This document shows, one piece after another, positions 1-13,296 of a stretch of 64,000 nt of DNA. The notes beneath the pieces are model-generated. The model searched no databases. It worked only from the letters and a program-made list of their open reading frames with translations, and had not been told where the DNA came from. The position numbers and the translations under genes are program-made. Within the stretch, counting starts at the first letter, position 1; each line of letters begins with the position of its first letter. Source of the stretch: Ischnura elegans (Eukaryota > Arthropoda > Insecta > Odonata > Coenagrionidae); the NCBI RefSeq assembly GCF_921293095.1, contig NC_060251.1, positions 62,389,585-62,453,584 on the forward strand. Reading direction: 5' to 3'.

Positions 1-1024
1 TAATCGCCATTGGTAGGGCGGAAGAGGTGCACGGCTCGGAATGCCTCCTTGCCTTCCGAATGCCGTCATTATGTCTGACGCTGCCGTTTGGAAGGAGTGG
101 CCTAAGAAAAGAAAACGGAGTGGAGGGATATTTTTTTTTCTCCATATTTTGAGTTGCATCCCACGGTACTACGTGGATCAAAATAATTGAAAAAAATCCT
201 CGTTTATTTATTGTTAATATTATAATGTATTCAGATAAGCTAACACGAATTATTAGAAATTCTAACCTCCGATGGCGCTGACGTAATTTGCCAATATGGC
301 CGACGCATCGAGGAGAGTGTTGCGATAACATTGTTGTAATAAGATGTATTGTCGAGGCACTGCGAAAAATAAAGTATGAAGTAACAAGGAAGATTTTTCT
401 TGGTTTTGAGAAAGTATTTCGATAACTAGGGGGAACGGCAAATAGCAACACTGATTTAGGAAGTGATAAATTATAACAGGAATATCTGCTACTTGCTCAC
501 TGCGCCTGTTTCCCATCCCAAATTGAATTTTCCTTTACAATTCGCAATGAGACCTATTTCCAATCATTTGGTCTGTTATTACTATTATTTTTCTTCCCTT
601 AACCAGCTTGTATAACATTATTCCCTCCAACACGGCGTTTAACATCCCTTCCCCTCAATGAAGAGTTATATTTGCTAGCATTTAACTTCTTACGCAATCA
701 TAATCGAGCCGAATGTGATGATAAACTCTGCCTCTCCTGAGCCTGCCTCTGCGGAAGGAGTGGCCGGATAGTGGAAGTGGGATTTCTTCACCCTCTTCTG
801 CATTTTTTCCCTTTAATATCGGTAGTTCCACTTCATCATTGCCTCCCCTCCTCGGCTGCCCCGGAGGCTCCTTCTTGCGGTGGACGTCGATGGCCGCTGG
901 AGGGGTCCTCTTGCCGCTCCCCTCTCCCCAAAGACTGGAAGGAGGACGTCGGTCGACCGTTATCTCTTGCCCGAGGGAGACCCACCGCTGACGTGGACAC
1001 TCCTCGCTCGTACTCTGCATTCTT
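1..1024. other. No gene recognised
   Basis: Short overlapping ORFs at 262-516 (-), 682-1020 (-) and 771-1257 (+) have no recognisable domain and look like chance frames in a locally GC-rich patch (700-1000). No repeat seen elsewhere in the window was identified here. Confidence 0.5.
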
Positions 1025-2270
1025 TAATGAAACTCCTTACGGACTCGTTTGTGTTGCTATGGGTTGCGTATTTTTTTCTCAAAAACCTCCGGACGTTTGG
1101 TCAATCGGTCATTTTACGTATACAGGGAGACGCAAGTTTGTTTATATCCGGATCTTGCCGAAGCGAACCATTTAAGCATGTTGGATTTAAACTTTTTGAG
1201 TGGGTTAAATTCAGTAAATTCGTGAATATCAAAGGGTTATATTCAGTAAATTCGTGAATATCAAAGGATTAGAATTTAGGAGAAACGAGTGGGCAGCTAT
1301 GTCCTACCAATCTTACAGTTAGTGTTGTTGTCTAATAGTGATGATGACAAAAACAGAAGCAAGATCCATGATAAAAGAACACAAGATTCACACTTTTTAT
1401 TCAAAACTCAACAACCGACCATGGTTTCCACACATTGTATCATTTTCCTTGACTTCTTTTTTGGACTAATAGTGTGGAAATTACCATCTGTGTCCTTTTA
1501 ACATGGATACATCGAACTTTCACAAAATCAAGCCTGAAACGATTTTATACAGAAGCAAGAGTTGTAAGCCGTTTTATCTACCACGCCGATGGAACTTATT
1601 CCTATCCATCCCGGTGAGAAATATATTTCAGCTAGTTCTTCGAGGAAACTCTTTACATAGGTACTCGTTTGTGTTGCTATGGGTTGTGTATTTTTTTTCA
1701 AAAACCTCCGGACGTTTGGTCAATCGATCATTCAACGTGTATGGGGAGACCCAAGATTGTTTTTATTCGGATTTTGCGGAAGCGAAGTATTTTAACGTGT
1801 GGGATTTAAACTTCTGAGTGGGTTATTTTCAGTAAATACATGAATATAAAAAGGTTAGGAGAGCGGAGTGGGCAGGTATGTCTTACCAATCTTCGTGTTG
1901 TTTACATTAATGACAAAAACATGTTATATGCTATGTTACATGCTATAATGATGAAACGGAAGCAATAATTGTGAATCATTTTATCCCCAGCGTAGATGTA
2001 AATTATTCTTATCCATTCCGTTGAGAAATAAATTTCAGCTAATTCTTTCAGGAAACTCTTCACGGACTTGTTTATGATGCTATGGGTTGCGTTTTTTTTA
2101 AACTCCTGGCGTTCGGAGGTTTAAAATTTCAACCACTCAATTGAACATTCAACGTGTGTGAGCCAAGTTTGTCTTAATTTCGGGTCATGGCGAAACGAAC
2201 AAATTAAGCATGTATGATATAAATCTCTGAATGGTTTATTTTCAAGTATTAGGAGGCATCATAAACACTC
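1025..2270. repeat. Three diverged tandem copies of a 400-600-bp unit
   Basis: Copies start near 1025, 1647 and 2049, each with a variant of GAAACTC...GGACTCGTTTGTG, then GCTATGGGTTG, a T-run, and CGGACGTTTGGTCAATC or its decayed form. They continue through a GGGATTTAAAC-like block. Copies 1 and 2 also share GTGGGCAG.TATGTC.TACC and the junction GAGAAAT..ATTTCAGCTA. The third copy is truncated. Copy 1 contains an internal direct duplication of about 33 bp at 1204-1268. ORFs here are frames within the repeat. Confidence 0.8.
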
Positions 2271-2404
2271 AATGGTCTTATTTTTACATTGCTTCGTGAC
2301 TTATCACTTGTTTACAACTTTTTTATCATCCTAATATTTTCAGAGTATATATTTTCGTTTTTTAATTGATTTTATTCATACCAGCTATTTATTTATGAAT
2401 TGAG

Positions 2405-3715
2405 TATGCTACATACTAATCGATTTCGAGTGCATACCAATTTCTTTTATTCAAAGGTTTTGATTTTATAATAACTATGGAATGGTAATGACTATGGTAC
2501 GACTTCGTACTATTCGATTTCGAATATATATCAATTGCTTTTAATCAAAGGTTTGCTATTATTCAAAGGTTACGTACTAATCCATTTCGATTGCGTACTG
2601 ATTGCTTTTATTTAAAGGTTTTGGTTTTATAATTGACTATGCAATAGTAATAACTATAGTTCGACTTCGTACTAATCGATTTCGAATGTATACCAATTGC
2701 TTTTACTCAAAGGTTTGCTTTTATTCAATTTTTTTATTTTGCAATCGACAATGCAATGGTAAAAACTATGGTTCGACAACGTACTAATCGACTTACGTAG
2801 CCCACCATGCGTCGAAATTGTTATCGAAGTGTGCAGCTGCTGTTTCGTTCAGCTGAGTCGCTCGGTAACCATCCTTCGCCGTGATATGCAGCAGCAGCAG
2901 CTCCCGTATTACCACGTGATCGCCCTGTGATTGAGTTGTCCTTGTTGCACTTGGGACTTTCTCATGCACCTTCGATCCATCACGACGTCCGATTCCCAGG
3001 GACGGGAGGGCGGCGAGTGATTGAAAAGCTACCGGGGAAATGCTGCAGATGTGTGCATCTACCTATGTGTGTGTACGTATGGCGAGCTCGCCAGAAAAAA
3101 AGTCTTGGCGCCGTTCCATTGTTTCGCAACGCGCTGCACAACGAGGCGGGGAAGAAGTTTCCCCATGGGTGCAAGGCAGAGGGAGAATAGGGACCAAGTG
3201 GGTAGCTTTTATGTTGTGCTTTATGCTTCAATAAACCTCCTCCTCTATTTACTGTTCCCGCTGTTGATTCGCAATTTTCCTCAGGGTTCTGTCACGCAGC
3301 GCAGCCGTCGCCATGGTTTTTTGCCATCGGCTATGCGATGGTGAAAACCATGGTTCCGCAACATAATAATCGATTTCGATTGCATACCAATTGCTTTTAT
3401 TCAAAAGTTTTATTTTGCAAGTGACTATGCAATTGTAAAACCATGGTTCCACTACGTACTAATCCGTTTCGATTGCGTACTGGTTGCTTTTATTCAAAGG
3501 TTTTGGTTTTATAATCGACTATGCAATAGTAATAACTATGGTTCGACTTCGTACTAATCGATTTCCAATGTATAAAAATTGATTTCTGTCAAAGGTTTGC
3601 TTTTATTCAAATTTTTATTTTGCTATCGACAATGCATTGGCAAAAACTATGGTTCGTCTGGTGCATAAAAACTATGGTGCATACCAATGGCTTTTATTCA
3701 AAGGACGATGGTCAA
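2405..3715. repeat. Degenerate tandem array split by about 510 bp of non-repeat DNA
   Basis: Motifs such as TACGTACTAATCGATTTCGA, ACCAATTGCTTTTATTCAAA and GACTATGCAATGGTAA recur about every 100-130 bp at 2405-2805 and again at 3314-3715. Both halves keep the same order and orientation. The block between (about 2806-3313) lacks the motif, is richer in GC and includes a short CAG run near 2890. The whole is satellite-like. Confidence 0.8.
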
Positions 3716-6700
3716 CCAATTTTCCAATGGTCAACTGATTCCTCATAATCAATGAAAGAATCGGTGTCCAAATATTTTTCCATAGTTATTAAATATAAAT
3801 GTGTGGTTTTCGATTGTCGATAATTGCTCTATTTAATGTCATTTTCTTGTCTTTGGTCCAAATGTCCGATGATATTTAATTTTTAGTGGCCTTTGATTTT
3901 CGATTATATTCAGTTTTCGATGGTCGCTCAGTAATAAATGCTCTTTAATTGTCTTTGTGTCTCGATAGTCATTTGTCGAATGCCAAATTTCGAGGAATAC
4001 CGAATGTCGTTGTTGATAGATTGAGACCATAGTAGGCATCAACAGTCAGATGCCCATTGAAAATCGAGTGGCCAGCGACATCCGGTAGATCATGGACCAT
4101 TGAAATATATAAATTCAGGAGAACCAAGCGTGATGGAGTGGGATTTTTCGTGTTGAAATAAACAGCTTGCAAATTTCTTCGATTAACGACTCGAGTAAAA
4201 GTTTGTAATTGGAACATTGGAAGGTTGTTTGCTTAAACATTGAAATAAAATATTGAATGTCGATCACCGACAACGGAGCCCATAGATCGATTTTAACTAT
4301 CGCAACTCGATGGAAAATTGACTCATCGAACAGGCCCGGTGCAACTCACGAGTGTTGCTACAGTTCTATGAGCCCTGAAAAAAAGAGGAGATTGGTAGCG
4401 TAGGAAAGAAGTCGATGTATTCTCAGCCGGAAACGTTGTTGTGGTTTTACGCCGTCGATTGGTTTTGCCGGATCGCTGCGAGGCTGAGTAAGAGGAGGGA
4501 AAGTGACGAAAGGATTGAGGATTTAAAGGGGAGTTACGTCACACCTTTTTTACGCGAGCCATTTTCTACCACGAACGTCTTGTTCCTCACTCAGCTTGGA
4601 GCTTAGTCACATAGGCTCTCTTGAGTCCCTCCCCAACATCACGAATTTTCTTATCTCGTGGATTCGGGGCGATTGGAGAGAAATTGGTGCAGCGTCTCGT
4701 TCCGACTGAATTGCACTCCATCCAGTCTGTCGAACCAAAGATTTCGACCGTTTTCATTCACCGGGTGCTGCCGAGGTTTGGGTTGTAATTTTCGCATGTT
4801 AGTTTATACTTTTTGCCGAAATTTATGATAGTTGTGGTTGAGAGGAATCAAAGGAAAAGCAGAGGATCTAGAGGAATCCTCTTACTTACTGCTTAGCGCT
4901 ATTCGAGCTGGAGCTACTACTATAGCAATCGGAGTTAGCGCTCTTCGTTTTAATTGTCAAGATTACGTATTAGTTTAGGCCGGGACCCGAAAAGCTAATA
5001 TTCGTTTCAGTAAAATATCTCATGTGGGGCTGCTTCTGTGAAGAAAACGAAAAAAAATCGTAAAATTTGAATGAAAAAAAAGCAAAAACCTGTTGCGGTT
5101 TTTCTTAAATAAAAATCATTTATAGCAGAAACGGGGAATCCTCATCCAATAGATGGCAATTTTGAGCCACCATAGTTCTTTGCACATACCTGCGTCGAAA
5201 CACAAAGTTTTAAGTCACCAAAGCTTTCTCTCGTCTAGGTCGTTGTTTGGTGGTGATTCAGGAAAAGTTGTGTCAACCTTTGAAGGAATTATCATATCAC
5301 TGCTGACCAGAGCTCTAAGCCGAATTTAGCTTTATGTATACTCTTATACAAAGCTAAATAATCCAATTAGAATATTCACTTTTGATTTTTGGAATCATTT
5401 TTGTTTGGTAATCACCAATATTCTTAAAATTATTTGAAGTGCTGCCTTAGATCATAATGTTTGGTGAAAAATCCGTTGGAAGCTGTGAGTAATTTCTTTT
5501 GTCAGTGTTATCTTAATCGCCAGTGATAGTGCCGTATGATATAGATTCAATGATTGTATCACATTTTTACGACAATATTGTGTAACGCCAACCATTATCT
5601 GCACTTAACTATAAAATTATAAACATTGCACCAATACCTCTTGTCTTCTAGAGTCTTCAATTGAACATCCCATCCGTCGGAAATACCTTGTAACGCGGCG
5701 TTTAACGAAACACGAACTAAAGAAATTACTTACAGCTTCAAACGGATATGAACGGATGATGGATCTGGTCAAGAAACGCGTTGTACTTCGGTTCCTCTTC
5801 ATGTTGTTGCAGCGCCTTGTCGATATCTCACGTCTCTTTAGAGCTGTGTGCTAAGAAAAGAACTGCCTATGCTTCGAAGAAAATCATATCGACGCTGAAA
5901 ACGAAAACTGTCCGCGCAGATTTTCTTGCGCACGACTTTCATAGAGGAGGTGCACGAGCAAATTTCCTGATGTTCGATTTTAGTCGCTTTCGAAGTCGTG
6001 TTTGTGCACTCATGAGTGGGAAATAACCGTTGCAAATCTGTGAAAGCTTTCTAACCTTGTATTTTACATCCCTATTTTGCTGTAACCTTGGATTTGTAGC
6101 TACTGGACAGTACTAGTTACCGATGAAAGTTTAGTGTAAACAAACTAAAAGGAAAGAAGGAAAATGGAATTCCTTTAGCCTGCCATTTTATAAATACTAA
6201 AAATATATCAAGTGTTGACTGCATTCAAACTTGTTTGTTTGTCGGAGGCGTTGTTAAACTCGTAGATGCGATTGGCTATATGAAATTTCAGTTCTCCTTA
6301 GAGAAAACCTATATTAAACTTAAAATAATAACAACTTTTAAATTACTAGGACAATAAACTTAACATTTAGGGATTACATATATAGGATAGTATACGTATT
6401 AAACATTGTTAATGGAATAATTTTTCATATTTGTTTCTTAAAGTTCTCTGGTGGATATGGTGAAACTGATCCCTCATCTATTGGTGAATGAAATTCAATT
6501 TAATGAAATGAAATCATGATACGTTATATCATTTAGTTTGATGAAACCGGTCGTCTCATTGAATTATTATTATAAAAAGTGGACTATCGCATTCCGTGCG
6601 GTGGTAGATTCTTTCATTTGCATGTCCTTCTTGCGTGCCGCAAATCGTGAAAATGGAAGATGTTCGATTATCACGGTTGAGTTTGCATTGAATCGTGCAA

Positions 6701-7367
6701 AGAAAGCGGGCGGCAAACGTCTGTCCTGAGGTTTTTACCAGTCGAGTGAACCTTTTATCGGCGGCTTCGCTTTTCGGATTTGAGATCGCGGGCACGTGTG
6801 CTTTTCGGCAAATGTTGTGAGGAACTCGCGCGACAAAACGGCAGACGGGGAATTGGGACGCACCGGCAGGTCGCTCAGCTTGTGGGACACAGGTTACGAT
6901 TCAAACTCACTCACACACCCGCGATGTTGCTCCTGTGGGCCAATCACAAGGCATCGCTGCACCCTCTCCATTTCTTCCCCTACCTTTCCTCCCCCTCTCT
7001 CGAATGAGGGTCAGAGCGTCTGCCTGTCTGGTCCACTTGCTCTGATCATGCCGCTGCCGTCCCATAGTAGGAGTGTAAAATGAAAATTGCACTACACGTG
7101 GCCCAGTTGGGTGGGGGCCCTCCCAATTTTGTTTTGAGTCCGTCCCTCGGGAGCTTGGGTCCTCAGGAAAGGGACGGATTTACCCATTATTACCAATTTT
7201 TGCTGCTAATTAACATTAAAAATGTGCATTTTCCGCTGTATTTAGGAGGGATTTAAGCCAAGTTTTCTTTGGTGCTATAAAGCTTAATGGCGAAACATGT
7301 AGCTGCCACAATGATAATAATGAAAGAGTAGAAAATTCTCATATTTTTAAAGTAGTCGTCTTGATAA
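3716..7367. other. Non-coding, no gene recognised
   Basis: AT-rich sequence with scattered short ORFs on both strands that lack recognisable domains. The stretch 6780-7090 is GC-rich and holds a degenerate tRNA-like B box (near 6888-6905) that could be an old SINE. Confidence 0.4.
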
Positions 7368-7534
7368 CGAATATTTCTCGGGTTTGCATCCAGGTTAAAG
7401 CTTTTATACAAGCCGACGTTTCGGAAGACGACTTGTCTTCGAACCTCAAGGCTTGACGATGGAAGACAAGTCGTCTTCCGAAACGTCGGCTTGTATAAAA
7501 GATTTAACCTGGATGCAAACCCGAGAAATATTCG
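7368..7534. mobile_element. Palindrome of two inverted Penelope-like termini
   Basis: Arms 7368-7440 and 7462-7534 are reverse complements at 72 of 73 positions, with a 21-nt loop. Each arm holds CCGAAACGTCGG next to a self-complementary stem (GGAAGAC/GTCTTCC), then TTTAACCTGGATGCAAACCC. The last part resembles the block after the GIY-YIG remnant at 37.8 kb. Low divergence between arms suggests a recent event or ongoing conversion. Assignment to Penelope-like elements is by layout, not by an ORF. Confidence 0.75.
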
Positions 7535-9242
7535 TCAGCAATATTCACCAGGAAAAATTTAAATAGAGTAGTCTTGAAATTTAATTTCTCCTAGAAGCAG
7601 CTCTGGGTTAGAATGGGTTAAGCTCGGAGTCCAGGCAGATTAGACCACCAGACAATCCAAATGGTCCACCTTTAGCTTTTGTTTGTGTCTGCGTTTGTTG
7701 GTGTTTTGGTATCATTTTTATGTATTATATTCATCATTCACTCAGTTATTCAACTCGAATCGTTATAAATACTTGGAGGATTTTTGCTTTGTGGTGTCTG
7801 AAGGCTTGATCCAGTATCCTACGTGCGCACTTCGCTTATATTTGGATCAGGCCTTTTTCATTATGGCCACTGGAGGTGATCAAAGGAGGAAGTATCGCCC
7901 CGTTCGACCAGTCATATTTAGTCTTTTATTCCTGACATATTACTTGTCTCAAACTTATACCAATATCTTAAAATTCTAGGGATATGCATGGAGTGTACCG
8001 AAATACTCGAGTTATACCGGTTTCAATAAACTATATCACACAGCATATCATGATTTCATTTCCTTTAAGTGAATTTCATTCAACAATACATGGTGGAATA
8101 GTTTCACGAAATTCACCAAAGAAATACATACTCCGGTTTATTCGGTAAGCATTCATTCCTATTTCAATATGGAAATTTGACCTTAAATAACACACCAAGA
8201 TAAAATAAAGTATTTGAGCTATGGGTAAATGCTGATCAGGATCCACACCATGCACCGTGAACATGTTACGATGGTAGCTTAAATTTGAATTCATTAATAT
8301 GTTGGTAATAAATACAATCGATGGCGACTGATGCTTCCTTATTGGTTGCGCTGCGGCACCGTGATTCAATGCAAATAATACCTCATCACTCTTTTCATTA
8401 ATATTGTTTTAAAAATGATACTTTATATGACATCATTCAATAATAATATCCTTAGCCTCGGAAAAATGGTTTATTTCTTAGCTTCATGAATATCCTTGTG
8501 GACGTTTCACCCGGTGCAATACCCTTTGGTAGAGTAAAAGTTGGAGCGGTAAAAGTTGAAGTAAGTCATTGTATTCAGGAGCGGTGCATTCATCATATTT
8601 TTCGAGTAGCTGGAAGAATGATGCACTTGAATTGAATTTAGCATATTTTAGTGTGATAATGAGAGGAGCTAATTGAGGAGTTAGAGTCGCTAGGCCACGG
8701 TACCAGTGGTCATATATCCCATGTTACGTCTCGCTCTTTTGTATCTGGTGCGAAAACCGCTACATTTTATGGGCTGTTCGGTCAGGTGGTCTTTTTGCCT
8801 CGGGCAGTATGTCTCAGATCGTTTCCTCCCTGGTCGCCGCTTCCGTTATTAAAAGAATGGACGCACTGCTTCACGGATCGGACACATTTAGCGTATCAAT
8901 GTTCCGCCTTTCGGATACCGCATTTCGTTCGTTTAATGCCATTGTCCATGCCATCCGGTGGCTTTTCTCTGTGGCTTATCCCCTGAAATTAACACTGGCC
9001 CCATAAACAATGAAGTTCTCTGACCTTTTATTGAAGATTTTTATGTTAAATGTCTATTTTCTATGCCTAAAGTGTGTTAATTATAATAAGTAGCATTCTG
9101 TCGGTTAAGGTAGTCAATATAGAATTTTAAGAAAGATCTCCTTATTTTGTGTTAGGGTAAAATAAGCATGACCATGTCATTTCCTCATAATGAGTATTCG
9201 AGTTTTCTCATTCCTTAAATATTGTATGTTATAATATAAGAT
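7535..9242. other. Non-coding, no gene recognised
   Basis: Two overlapping ORFs at 8786-9006 share a moderately GC-rich patch but have no recognisable domain. The rest is AT-rich. Confidence 0.4.
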
Positions 9243-9378
9243 ATTAGCAATAAAAGACACTTTGTTACTTCTACAATATCTTTTTAAAAATCCGACCGTT
9301 TTTGGCTGTTACGCCAGTATCAAGTACGAAAATTTTAAAAAATATAGTGCCAGTAACAAAGTGCCTTTTATTGCTAAT
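9243..9378. mobile_element. 136-bp foldback MITE
   Basis: The ends ATTAGCAATAAAAG..CACTTT and AAAGTG..CTTTTATTGCTAAT form terminal inverted repeats of about 28 bp with one mismatch. The interior is too short to code. No target duplication was resolved. Confidence 0.8.
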
Positions 9379-10572
9379 ACGGAGCCCTTCCACCACGTAC
9401 AAGCCACAAGTTTCGATTTAAAATGTAAGAGTTAGAATGTTATAGTAATATAAACTATAATTATTTCCTTAAGATTGATGGATGACAAGTTTCATTGATA
9501 GGCAGGTGCTTTTTCAATTATATTGCCTTGACGCATGCTTTTCTACTTGAATAATTTTTCCCTCAGTATTAAAAGTTTCTTAAGGGTAGTTGTTGACACT
9601 GTTTTATGAGGAGTATGGCGACCTTACGTAATCACTTTCTCGATTGTGGAATGGCGGATAAATATCTGAGGATGGACTAAGATGAGCATTGCATAGTGTC
9701 CGATCATCTGCTTTATCTGTTTGGTTTACTTTTCAAGGAAGTTGCAGTATAATGAAGGCAGGAAGGGAAAGGATTTTTAATGTGCAAAAAATAAAAATTG
9801 CATTCCAAGTAAGGGGCATGGAATAATGCTATTGGCAAGCATAACGCAGGAAGTTTTGCAATTGGCATTTAGTCATGCTTAGAAATTGTTTTTATTCTAT
9901 TACATAGAAGATGAAGATGCAAGTATTTGTTAGATGAATGAATCGTGAATGGACAATTTAGCCTTGAACGAATCGTAAAAGATGTGTGCTATTTTTTTTA
10001 TAAACAAGTTTCACTGAAAGCGATGGTGTCAATGTCGTCATATAAATTCTCTCTTTAAATCAATTTCGATAGCCCTCATATCCGGAATCACTTCAAGCCA
10101 TTTAAAGTTTTTCCGGACGGAAAGTTCCAAGCGTTTCAACGATTTTCACAATTTTTGCTTTGCCGAAGTCACTCTAATTCCAAATGCTACCATGTGTACA
10201 CGCAGAAGCATTGCGAAGGCAACAAGTCTAGCAGTTAGGTACTGCTCTTCATTTTTTACAGTTCTCTCGTTCTTTTTCTTAAGTTTCGAACATATAACGC
10301 GTCACTAAGTGAGGCAAAGTGCGACCGGCCGATGGGGAGCAGTGCGTCATTTTAATTTTGCTGTGACATGAACTGCGATGGTTTAGGGTGTAAGACCCTA
10401 CAATGCCAAGAAGGGTTTAGGTTTTAGATATAAAGGACTGTTTTTTTATTGAAAGCAATTGTAAAAATAAATTATTGACTATTTCTTTTAGATTACTTAT
10501 TTTTGTCCAGCGTAATTGTTATTATAGTTATGCTTTCTTAGGAGCGTATTGATCGTGTTTAATTAACTAATT

Positions 10573-10611
10573 ATTATTTCATCAAATAAAACCATTATTT
10601 GATGAAATAAT
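10573..10611. repeat. Perfect 17-bp inverted repeat, 5-nt loop
   Basis: ATTATTTCATCAAATAA (10573-10589) is followed after AACCA by its exact reverse complement (10595-10611). It is AT-rich and could be a foldback remnant. Confidence 0.85.
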
Positions 10612-10689
10612 CGCGGTCTTGAGAGCGGAGTACATTTAAGATTTACGCTTAGTGCACTTCCTTTGAGAAATTCCACTGAGGAAAAATAA

Positions 10690-10830
10690 TTTGCCTTTAC
10701 CGGGGTTCGAACCTGAATCTCCTGCATTCGGGGCAGATGTTTAATGATAAGCTACACGCGCATTGAACAGTTAAATTATTATAAGCACACCTGGCGTGAA
10801 TTCGGGTGCGAACCCGGGCGAGGCAACTGA
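10690..10830 (-). mobile_element. tRNA-derived SINE-like segment
   Basis: On the - strand a B box (GGTTCGAACCCC, at about 10698-10709) lies downstream of GTAGCTTATCATTAAAC, which is placed like an A box. A second GGTTCGCACCC-like sequence follows near 10805. Ends and target duplication were not resolved. Confidence 0.5.
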
Positions 10831-11309
10831 TTTTCCCTTTGCGGAATTTTCAGGCATCACAAACCCATTTGCGGAATCGTTACTGAACAGAATACGATAG
10901 TGTCTATTTTAATGATAATACGTACCTACTTTGGGTTGAATGATCTAGTAGTTGTGCGGTCGATGTTCGCTACCTGGGCGGGTGGGACTCTAAAATTACG
11001 CCTTTATCTCCGGCTTGATCTCTGGGCTTCGTCGTGGAGGAGGAAATTCGCTCGTTAGGTGGAATGGGATGGGCACGAGGCATGTCATCGTCGCTGGTGA
11101 CGGAAGTCTTCGCCTGGAAAGTCTCCCGTAACTGTAATCGTGCCTGTCTTCATTCTGCCTTGCGCGCCGCAATGGCTAAATGCTGTGGCAACAGGCATGC
11201 AGTAGTGAATTCGCTCTTTGCGCTCCTTTTGCTTAGCAGTCAGATGATTTTTTTTTGCAAATTTCGTTGGTGTCTTAGCCAACGTAATGAATATTATGAT
11301 AATATAGGT

Positions 11310-11400
11310 AAACTTCTATCGGGATTCTCACCGGGTTAAAAATCCCATTTCTGCCGACGTTTCGAGCTCCGACTCGGGGCTCATCGCAAGGGCTGTTAAA
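11310..11400 (-). mobile_element. Penelope-like terminus with hammerhead-like core
   Basis: On the - strand the order is GCGATGA, then a stem (11364-11382) that folds as GAGC..CCGA/TCGG..GCTC, then GAAACGTC, then TTTTTAACCCGGTGAG. This is the layout seen at 7.4 and 37.8 kb, with a different but still pairing stem. No ORF is attached. Confidence 0.6.
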
Positions 11401-13296
11401 TGTCGTTTCGAGGAAATTGGCCGTCTGAAATTCACAAAATATCACGGAAGGCCAATCGGTGAGATGTCACCATTTTATGTTTACCTTCACCCTTTTAATA
11501 TTGAGCATAGGGTACGAGTTATTTATATCACCTACGAGTAGTCATTGTTTATGAATATTTTTTTCTAGTCGTAGGCAAGCATTTCCATTAAGTTCTGAAT
11601 AATTTGGATGATATTTAGGCGTTTTCCCATCATATTTCATGTATTAAACATTATTACATTATTCCTTAATTATTAAGTTTCGTTTAAGCCAGTGATTTTC
11701 TAATTTATTTGTAAGGCACTAGATATGCTAGTTCGTTATTTGATAGAAATGTTGTTGATATTCATCTATGCATTCAAGATATCTGCCTTTTTCTATCAAT
11801 TTCATATAGTGAGATAATTTGAAGTCTTCTTTTTGGGGGACCTAGAGTATCGATTCGTCTCGACAGACATGAATTTTGCCCTCATTATGTTCGTCATGGC
11901 TCGACACGAGTCTGAGTCAGCGAGAGAGAGGAAAAGGAAAACTTAGGAGTCATCTCCTTCCATCACGAAATCGGTCGCAGCTGCACCTAAACGTATTTCC
12001 AGGAAGACGAAAGAACGGTGGAAGAAGGGAAAGGAAAGTTGGTGGCGGAGATTCCGACGGTGCAATAAAAATCGATGGCGGGCTAATTAATTAGTAGGCC
12101 AGTTCGATAGTCAAGTTTTTGCCACGGAATTTTAGTGGCTAAAACAAATGCATTAACAAATTTTTATACGCTGAACATGAAAAATTGAGTGCTGAAACAA
12201 GTTATGTCAATTCTTTCGGATTATCTATGAATTTTGAGGTCAAGTGTCGTCCGTTGACATTTGTCCGTATTTGTCAGGTATTTATCATGGGATGACCATG
12301 ATCAATCATTGACTATTCATATAGATAATCCTTGTTAAACACAGGCATATGAATGACATCCACCATCGAATGAATGTTTGAAGGGGAGACCAACCATCAC
12401 CAGTTTAAATCATAATCGCATGGCCAATGTCGTTGATGATGGTTTCGACTCGTAGAATGATTGAACAAAAAGGTGGTCTGAAAAACAATTTTTCGTGTGT
12501 GATAACCAGCTTATACGTAAGGTTTGTGGTTGAAAATTCTTCTAATGCTTAAAAGTCTCGGCTTGATTTGAATAAGCATTTTTGTTTCTGTTTTTAGTGA
12601 AATATGCTTTAATTTTCTCGAAAAGTCGAAAATTATGAAGATTTTCGCGATGGTTTCGAAATGCTACCGGATTGATTTTGTACCGAAAAATAACCATACT
12701 AATTGTTTGCAAGTTGTTTGATTGTAGCATATTAGTGTGTTTAAATCAGGCAAAATGATTCAACTGATCAAGCCAATCGAAATATGAGGTCGAGGGTATT
12801 ATTGATATTACGTGCACGAAGATTAAGATTAAACGCGTAAAAACTCCCTGGATATGCTTATCAGTCGTGCTTCTAACTACTATCGTGCGATTTATGGTGT
12901 AGCGTATCGCACTATCTCGTTCTGGAGTTGCGTGCATGCAATGAGCTTCGTTCCTATACGACGGTCAATTGCGAGACTTTCAACTCCGCCAATCGGAGAG
13001 GAGTCGATTGAAATTCGCGTGATGTTTTTGTCGCAACGAAAATCGTAGAGCCCCGTGCGGAGTGGTGGTGGTATAGCACTTGTAGTTGCAATCGAAGCGC
13101 GCTCAAATTTTAAATGTCAGCGACAGGCAGTGCGTCTCCTCTTCTGCTCGGATCGGGGTCGCCAGCCGCGAGTCCCACTCCAAATGTCATCCTCACGTTG
13201 GCTATTCAGCCGTGTTACCTATGCGCCGCGGTTCGTTGAGTGCGTATGAGGCGATAGAATTACTAATCACTCCAACATATTACGTTTACGATACAC
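11401..13296. other. Non-coding, no gene recognised
   Basis: Includes a purine-rich ORF frame at 11876-12094 with no domain, and several short ORFs at 12540-13313 in a mixed-GC patch. None has splice-site or homology support. Confidence 0.4.

Larger units (their letters stand above)
9379..11309. other. Non-coding, with a hairpin and a SINE-like patch
   Basis: Contains a perfect 17-bp hairpin (10573-10611) and a tRNA-like segment (about 10690-10830). No exon was recognised. ORFs at 11034-11339 and its antisense have no recognisable product. Confidence 0.4.

Noticed and set aside
6888-6910. Possible tRNA or SINE B box
   Set aside because: GGTTACGATTCAAACTC is too far from consensus and no A box was identified.
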